Source of the DNA: Hyaloraphidium curvatum
Taxonomy: Eukaryota > Monoblepharomycota > Hyaloraphidiomycetes > Hyaloraphidiales > Hyaloraphidiaceae
Length of the DNA: 64,000 nt
Direction: 5' to 3'
NCBI GenBank assembly: GCA_025558095.1
Contig: JAIVFI010000041.1
Location: 372,001-436,000 of the forward strand
The translations under genes and the position numbers were made by a program. The notes below the pieces were generated by a model. That model was given only the letters and a program-made list of their open reading frames with translations. It ran no database searches and was not told the origin of the DNA. The stretch's first letter is position 1, and the number at the start of each line of letters is the position of its first letter. Positions 57,814 to 64,000 of the stretch are shown here, one piece after another.

Positions 57814-60800
57814 CTACCCGATCCCCTCGGCATCGTCGTCATCGTCATCCGGATCCGAGTCATCCCCCCCTGCGAGGTGGTGCGGGAACGGCTGTGGATC
57901 CCCAGGCCAGGCCCCGGGCGGTGCGGGTCCGATGCCCCACCGCCGCGCGCCCGGGGTCAGCTGAAAGTACGGGATGGCCCCGCGGTTGAAGCAGTGGAAA
58001 ATGGCCCTGTAACCGGTGTTGCCGCCGCCGATCGTGTCCCGCTCGAAGAAGAAGCGCCGCATGTTGCCGGCGTGGCCGGCGGGCGGGTCGACAAGGTGCT
58101 CGTGGCCAGGGCCGGCGGGCCGATCGCACCTCTTGAGCCGGTGGGTCTTGTGGTTGTGGTCTGCGCGATCGACCTCGTGAGCGGGAATCGAGGCCGCGCA
58201 GAGAGGAAGCACCCACCGACGTCGCGATCCGGGCACTCCGAAGCCCACCGGTTCGAGGTCAGGCAGAAGTTGCGGTGCCGGTGGTGCCCCTTGACCCGCC
58301 GCCGCTCCCACCTGTCGCGAGACGGCCACGATGAGCTCACGACAAGAAAGAACGAGAGCGCAGCAAACTCACACGTGGTCCCGCGGGCACTTGGTCTTCG
58401 AAACCGTGGTCGCGCGCAGCCGGTGCCCGTGACCCCCGGTCCGGATGTTGTCCAGGAGGCAGGCGTTCGAGGTGCGCTGGTCCGGCACGAATCCCACCGT
58501 CGCGCCCTGGCACGCCATCCACCGCACGATACTCTGCGGCGACGGAGACGGTTAACGAGGGCGGTGTCGGCTCTCGTTCAAGTGCGACCCACGAATTGGC
58601 CTGTCTGGGCGACGGGCCCGTTCCACATCCACCGAGGGAGGTCAAAGACGTGCAGCGCGGCCCTGAACGGGCTGATCGGGCGCCGATACTCGGGATAGCG
58701 GGTGTCGGCGGGGCCCCGCTTTGTTGGGTCGAACTGCTGCGAGACCAGCCGGAACTTTTGCCGCCGCAGCTTTGGAACGGAGCGGAGGTGGAAGAGCTCG
58801 GGCTCGTCGAGCTCGCGGGGCTCGCCGATGTTGTCCCGGGCCGCGCGGTAAGTGTTGGGGTACTGCAGAGGGGCGGTAGTGAGAGACTGCGGAGGCAGCG
58901 AGGGAGCTGCTGGAACCCACCATCACTCCCCTCTTCCACAGCGCCGTGAGCTGCGCCGCGCGGCCCTTGTTGACCTTGAGCTCGTACACGAGCTGCATGT
59001 GGAGCTTCGAGTAGAAAAAGTCGCGGATGCTGGCAAGGCGCGGCGGTGAGCCGCGTTGGGGAGGGGCGGCGAAAGGCGGTCGAAACCCACGAGGCCTGCA
59101 CCCTGTACTTGATGGTCTGGTAGAAAAACATCTCCCGCGGGTCGGGCTGCTGGAGGAACTGGCGCTTGAGGCCCTTCAGCATCTCAATCGCCTCTGCGCG
59201 ATCGCGAAGATGGTCAGCGGGGCAAAGGAGCAGCAACGAGGTCGGAAAACCCACGGCTGACGGGAAGCTGGCCGGGGGGCGGGTCGTGCGCCGCCCGAGC
59301 GACCTTGTTCTCGAGGTGGTTGAATCGCGCCTGGCCTGTGAGGTGGCTGGGAAGGAGGAAGTCGAAGTCAGCTCCAGTGCCGAACCGAGAGCGTCGTCGG
59401 GATCCTCACTACATGAGACGGCCCGGGAGCGTGCGGATGTAAGAGTCTCGCTGCCGCTTGGCGTTCCTGACGGCGACGACGTTGGTTGGGTCGACGGGCG
59501 CGGGCTGCTGCCGGTAGAACAAGTCCATGTCGACCTCCTGGATCGAATTTTTCTCCCCTGGAAAGGTCCGTCAGAGCACTCTCGTCCCGTCCAACGGAGC
59601 ACACCCACCAAAGTCGTTGCCGAGGATCTTGCAGTCCAGGCCGAGCACCCACGTCGCCGCCGGCGTTCCAGGACAGCTGTAAAAGTTGATCATCTGCCCC
59701 TCGGTGGCCTGCGCCGGCGGCGTCGGCCACGGGTACAGCGGCTTGCGCCGCTTCTTGTAGAACTCGGCCATGGTGTACGCGAAGCGGCCTTCGAAGTGGG
59801 GCGTCAGCATGGCCTTCCTCGGCCCAATCAACGACCAGGCTCACGTCGGTAGTGAGGATCCGTCTTCTTGAGCACATTCTTGGTCCGCAGGAAGGCCATG
59901 ATCTGCGAGTGCTTGCTGTCGGTACTGAACCGCCAAAAGGTCACCGCAATTGGACGACCTGGTCGATGTGCGCGTGAGCAGACTTCGAGCTCGCCAGAAC
60001 CACCGCGGCGCTCACCTCCGCGGGCCTCGTTGCCCTTGTTGTAGGTCATGACCATCGGCTTGCGGATGCACTGCGCGAGAGTGAACTGCGGCTCGTCGCG
60101 CACCTCGATGCGCACGGCGCGGCTGCGTTTGGCGGAGAAGAGGAGGTCGAGAAGGCGGTTCTCCATCATCTTGTGCTGGGCGGCGTTGCCGGCGTTGAAG
60201 ATTTCCGAGTCGGAAAACTGCGTACGCGCCGCGTGGCGATCGACATAGCGGGGCACGAGCGGGGAGAGGAAGCCGACCGGCAAAATAGGGTTGTTGGCGT
60301 CGTCGTCCTGGAGGTCGGTGCGGTTCAGATGGACCAGGATCCGGGCAGCGATCTTGCCGTCAAATTTGACTTCGTCTGCTCGGCGCATTGAGCGGGAAGG
60401 AGCAGAACGACGGCGACGCTCAACACCTACACGGCTCCCGCTTGGCGGAAAGGTTGAGCAGACGAAGCGGCGCCTTGGGCTTGACCCATTGCGGGTGATT
60501 GGCCGACTCGTACTCGACGGGAACGATGTACGACATGAAGCTGGGCACGTCGTCGATCGTGAGCCGCCAAAACGCCGACGTGGGCAGAGGAGACCTACTT
60601 GACGAGCGTGCGAAGCTTCGACGCCGCCTCGGGGAACTTGCGGATCACGTAGCTCCAGTCGCCAGCCGTCCGCCAGTCCTCGAGCGTCTCCACGGTCGGC
60701 TCCACCGCCGAGTCCCACGGCGCGACGGTGGTGCCCTCCAAGACGAAGCTAAGGTAGTAGCGAAAACGGCTGCAAGGCAGCAAAGGGATCAGCGCCTTCA

Positions 60801-62271
60801 GTCGACCATGTGCGGCCAGCGGAGAGACCCACAGAAACCAGCCGGCGATGCGGCGGCGGACGTTGGGGAAACCGGGGCCGTCCGCATTGACGGTCACGCC
60901 GTCAAAGTAAAGCCTCCACATGGCGGGGCAGACGAAGACGAACTGCTTTCCCTTGACGGCCCTGGGCTTGTTCCCGAGGGTCAGCCGTTCGGCTGGCGAA
61001 ACGGGCAGGGATCGGTGAGCCGCCGCTGGAACGAGACGACGAGCGAGGCGTACCCATACGAATCCGCTGCGCCAGGGGAATGTGCGTGGTGTCGGCGCTG
61101 TCCTTGAGCAGCGCAAAAAAGCACCTATACATCCATGATTCAAAGTTGGCGGCGTAGTCGTTGCGGGCGTCTGCGGCGGCACAGTCAGGGCCAACAAGGC
61201 TCGCAACGGCTCCGCAGCAGCCCACCCTTGGCCATCTCCACCGACATGGGCCTGTAGACCTCCTTGGACGGAAGGAAGGGAAACTTCTGCTCCGCAACGG
61301 GCAACGGGTCCGTCCACTCCGGCCGCATCTGGCCGTCGGCGCCGGCCCTGCCCTCCATGAGCACCGTCGGCGCGGGGTCCGGGAATTGTTGGTTGGCCGG
61401 CCACGCTGAGGAGAAGTAGGGATAAGCGACGCGAGATACCGACGTTGAAGAGCCCACATGGATTGACACAAGCACCAGGGACCCAGATGCGCTGGTAGTA
61501 GCGCTCCAGAGGCCGGATCCACGGTGCTCGCCATCCGGGAGCAGAACGTCCGACGCCTGTCTCGACCGGGACCCCTGCGCATGTTGTCAGCAGTGAAGGA
61601 TCGCGGGCGAGGTCAGCACCCACTTGGCGCGCCTCGGTGGCACATCATGAGCGCCTCGAAAAACATCTCCCCGTGGTCGAGCACGCGGAAGGAGCTGCCG
61701 ACGTTGACGTGGTGCGGCGGCTTGAGCGGGTCGTCGACTGTGAAACATGCAATTAGGCAGAGGAACGACGACGGAACGCCGGAAAACCGACCGGTCGCGG
61801 CGAGGATGTTGTAGTCCGTGTTCCAATCCAACATGGCTGTCGGATCGTTCATCAAGACGTTGTACGCCCAGGTGTCGATGGGCGTCGCGGGGCGCTCGTC
61901 GGGCAGGCCTGTGAAGGCCGTCCAGTCTGTGCGGGGGGCGGAAAGGAGGAGAGATCAGCAACGTAGTACGACAAGAGCGGAGGGAGAACGAACCCCGAGG
62001 TACGTAGGCTTGGCCGTCCCACCGTAGAAGCCCAAACTCGGGCAGCGCGGCGAGCCGGTTCGTCTCGTACCGGAAGAAGGAATACAGCAGATCCATCGCC
62101 CGCATCCGGGCGTCCGAGGTGACATGGACGAGCATGCCGCACACGCCGGAGACGGCGCGCCGGTCTTGCCGCCGGGGGCCGAAGGTCTCGCGGTTGAGGT
62201 TGCTGGTAATGTCCCCCAGCGGGTGGCCCGCCGCGTAGCCCCAGGACCCGCGGTTCTTGTTTGGTGTCGAC
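57814..62271 (-). CDS. large multi-exon protein, unrecognised
   Basis: The start is at 62271 (MSTPNKNRGSWGYAAGHP) and the end, after an acidic DDSDPDDDDDD tail, at 57814. Coding blocks fall in successive frames separated by short GT-AG introns, at least a dozen exons. They include LLYSFFRYETNRLAALPEFG, HHVNVGSSFRVLDHGEMFF, RYYQRIWVPGACVNPCGLFN, KGKQFVFVCPAMWRLYFDG, ADEVKFDGKIAARILVHLN, DEPQFTLAQCIRKPMVM, HSQIMAFLRTKNVLKK, EGQMINFYSCPGTP, WMAWQGATVGFVPDQRTSNA and NMRRFFFERDTIGGGNTG. The composition is Trp/Phe/Tyr/Pro-rich with scattered Cys and looks globular, not membrane. I recognise no family. Individual exon limits are not all fixed, and two adjacent genes cannot be fully excluded. Confidence 0.5.
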
Positions 62272-63085
62272 ATGTCAAAGCTGCCTAGAGGTCCGTGGCC
62301 AAGCCGCCCACGACCGACGTGGCAGGGGGCGGCGGAGCGAGGAGGTGTCGGCCGGGGCTGCGCCCCAGCAGTGATGCCGAGCTCGACGCCTGCGAATGAT
62401 GGGCCGCGTTAGCGTTGAGTACCGTGGAGGAAGAAGGGCGCTCTCGCGCCGGAGCCGGCGGACGACGCGCCGACCGACTGCGCGGGCGGAACGGTGAAAC
62501 CGCGCGTCCGAGCGCGTCGCGGGCGCGGAGTAACGGCGGCGACAGTGGTTCCGCCGCCGCAAGGCGCCCACGGCGCGTACTCACGGCCGATGTTCACGGC
62601 TAGAGATGGGGGGAGACGAACGGGGTGTTCGGATTCCGCGCGTAGACCAGCGGCTGGCGCGGGAAGCCTCGAAGTTGCCACCCGGAATCCCCCTTTACGG
62701 TCCTGAGCAGATAAAGAAACGGACATAAAAGAAAGCGAAGTTATCATCTTCCATCTGCACTTTTGTTTTCCGTTACTGCTTTGGTAACATCCTGCCTAGT
62801 TGCCGAAGGGAAGAGGAGTCCGAACTGCTTCCTCCGGGACGGCCACCACCGGGCTGAAGACATGGTACTTTGTTGATGGATCTACTCCGAAAGCTCTGGT
62901 TCCGTCGTCGCTGACCGTCCTCCGGGACCGTTTCGGCGAAATGGATTTAGGGGACCGCCCAAGGCCCAGGCCCCGCCCGGCCGACAGCCCCGCTGCCTTC
63001 CCACCTGACCGAAAGTGCCCCTCGCCGCCAGCGAGTGAGGTGTCATCGACGGGCGTGCCTGCGGGCAACGGAGCGACCTGCAGGC
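62272..63085. other. divergent intergenic region
   Basis: About 810 bases between the large unrecognised gene (minus) and the Zn2Cys6 factor (plus). It includes an A/T-richer stretch near 62700-62790 that could hold promoter elements. No gene or RNA is recognised. Confidence 0.45.
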
Positions 63086-64000
63086 ATGGCGCCGTGGGAC
63101 CCCGGCGGCGGGGACGCGGTGGTTCGGGCGTCGCATGACGAGGACCACGAACCGGGTCCCGAACACGAGAACTGGTGCGTCGGACCTGTTTCTACCGGGA
63201 ACAGGCTCAAGCTCACTCTCCCTTTTGCAGCGGGCCGTGTTTCAAGGACAAAAAGCGCTGCTCGTTCTCGGCACCACCTCCTTCGGCCTGCGACCGTTGC
63301 AGAAGGGCCGGCCGCGCGTGCACCGAACGGGACAAATCCGTTTCGCGCCGGGCGCTGGAGAGGATCAAGAAGCAGAATCGCCACCGGACTGGACCGCCCG
63401 AGGGCCGCGTGGTCCGCAGGAAACCGAACTTCAAGCCCCTGCCACTGCCGCCGCTGCCGCCCCCGTCACCGCCACGGCAGTGGCCTCCCGTGGCTTCTTG
63501 CCCCCTCTCGCCTGTACGCACTAATGGCGTGTCGCCACCGGCAATCCTACCGGGCCGGCCGTCCCCCCCTTATGTCGGCCCATCGCCGTCTCGGGGCATC
63601 GGTTCGCCGGCTTCCACCTCTCTTCCCATGGAGCCAGGTGAGCACGCGCTGCCTCCGGATCTTGGTCTGCTACTCACATACTCCACAGACTACCTAGTGT
63701 TACCCTGCGTTGCCCACTTTTGGTCGGACTACCACAAGCTCTTCCCGGTCATCCACCGCGCCTCCTTCGAGGCCGCGTTTGCGCCAAACACCAATTCTGA
63801 ACTCTATGGACCGAACCCCCCTCTTTCCCTCCTCTTTGCCTTGGCGGCAACCGGTGCCCGGACGTTGGAACTTGGCCTTTCCGACATGGACAAGGCGAGG
63901 CTCGGCCGCGCCTACTGCGAGAGGTCGCGGGACTTGCTCCTGGCGGGCTACTTCGGCGCGGACCCGACTCGCAGGCCGATCGGCGATCTCGAAGCCCTGC
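63086..64000 (+). CDS. Zn2Cys6 transcription factor, partial at window edge
   Basis: Three exons seen: 63086-63174, 63231-63637 and 63689 to the edge. The first intron splits the first Cys codon of the zinc cluster. After joining, the cluster is CGPCFKDKKRCSFSAPPPSA then CDRCRRAGRAC, with spacing 2, 6, 9, 2, 6, a correct binuclear cluster. A Pro-rich linker follows. The third exon begins the fungal-specific factor domain (AHFWSDYHKLFPVIHRASFEAAF, then LFALAATGART). The same segment in the factor at 44772-46749 is alike, so these are paralogues about 17 kb apart. Regulated genes are unknown. Confidence 0.88.

Overview
The window is GC-rich nuclear DNA of a fungus. Two genes carry Zn2Cys6 binuclear-cluster DNA-binding domains, which are a fungal hallmark. 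Nearly every gene is split by short GT-AG introns, mostly 49-76 nt, and Ty3-type and Ty1/copia-type LTR retrotransposons are present. Families that are unusual for crown fungi (putative glycolipid-binding protein, DUF2237, WAV3-like RING-VWA protein, SLC30A9-type carrier, large multipass-membrane families) suggest an early-diverging, chytrid-like lineage. That placement is inference and I cannot name the species. Many exon joins below were worked out by hand from splice signals and reading frame. Where I say the frame closes, the summed exon lengths are a multiple of three.

Layout. 1-3.8 kb: the 5' part of a Ty3-type element (gag and part of pol, minus strand) lying against the last exon of a membrane-protein gene. 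3.9-5.8 kb: a class 3 lipase. 6.1-6.9 kb: first member (A) of a secreted Thr/Ser-rich family. 7.2-11.3 kb: a partly duplicated RING cluster. 11.8-15.7 kb: guanine-deaminase-like enzyme, BRO1-like protein, and a UBA/coiled-coil/kinase gene lacking its catalytic core. 15.7-22.2 kb: multipass membrane protein, TMEM198-like protein and a signal-peptide kinase. 22.5-31.05 kb: the 14-exon Thr-rich gene C, with an intact 5.9-kb copia element inside one intron. 31.1-36.5 kb: glycolipid-binding protein, alpha/beta hydrolase, mitochondrial-type ketoacyl synthase, coiled-coil protein and crotonase. 37.2-38.4 kb: Thr-rich gene B. 38.5-46.7 kb: helix-hairpin-helix protein, leucine-rich-repeat remnant, S66 peptidase, methyltransferase, zinc carrier, J-domain protein and Zn2Cys6 factor. 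47.3-51.4 kb: two more members of the multipass family flanking a DUF2237 gene. 51.5-57.4 kb: glycosyltransferase, short-chain dehydrogenase, unknown secreted protein and thioesterase. 57.8-62.3 kb: a large unrecognised multi-exon gene. 63.1 kb to the end: a second Zn2Cys6 factor, cut by the window edge.

Two families stand out. First, three Thr-rich secreted genes (A, B, C) are built almost wholly of phase-0 exons, so exons can be added or skipped without breaking frame. Second, a multipass membrane family has four copies here sharing a C-terminal signature, G[LC]W[ST]x[LF]R then G[VL][YF]xT and a final Cys. Several enzymes (ketoacyl synthase, crotonase, thioesterase, dehydrogenase, alpha/beta hydrolase) act on lipids or acyl chains, but they are separate transcription units and I see no clear biosynthetic cluster.
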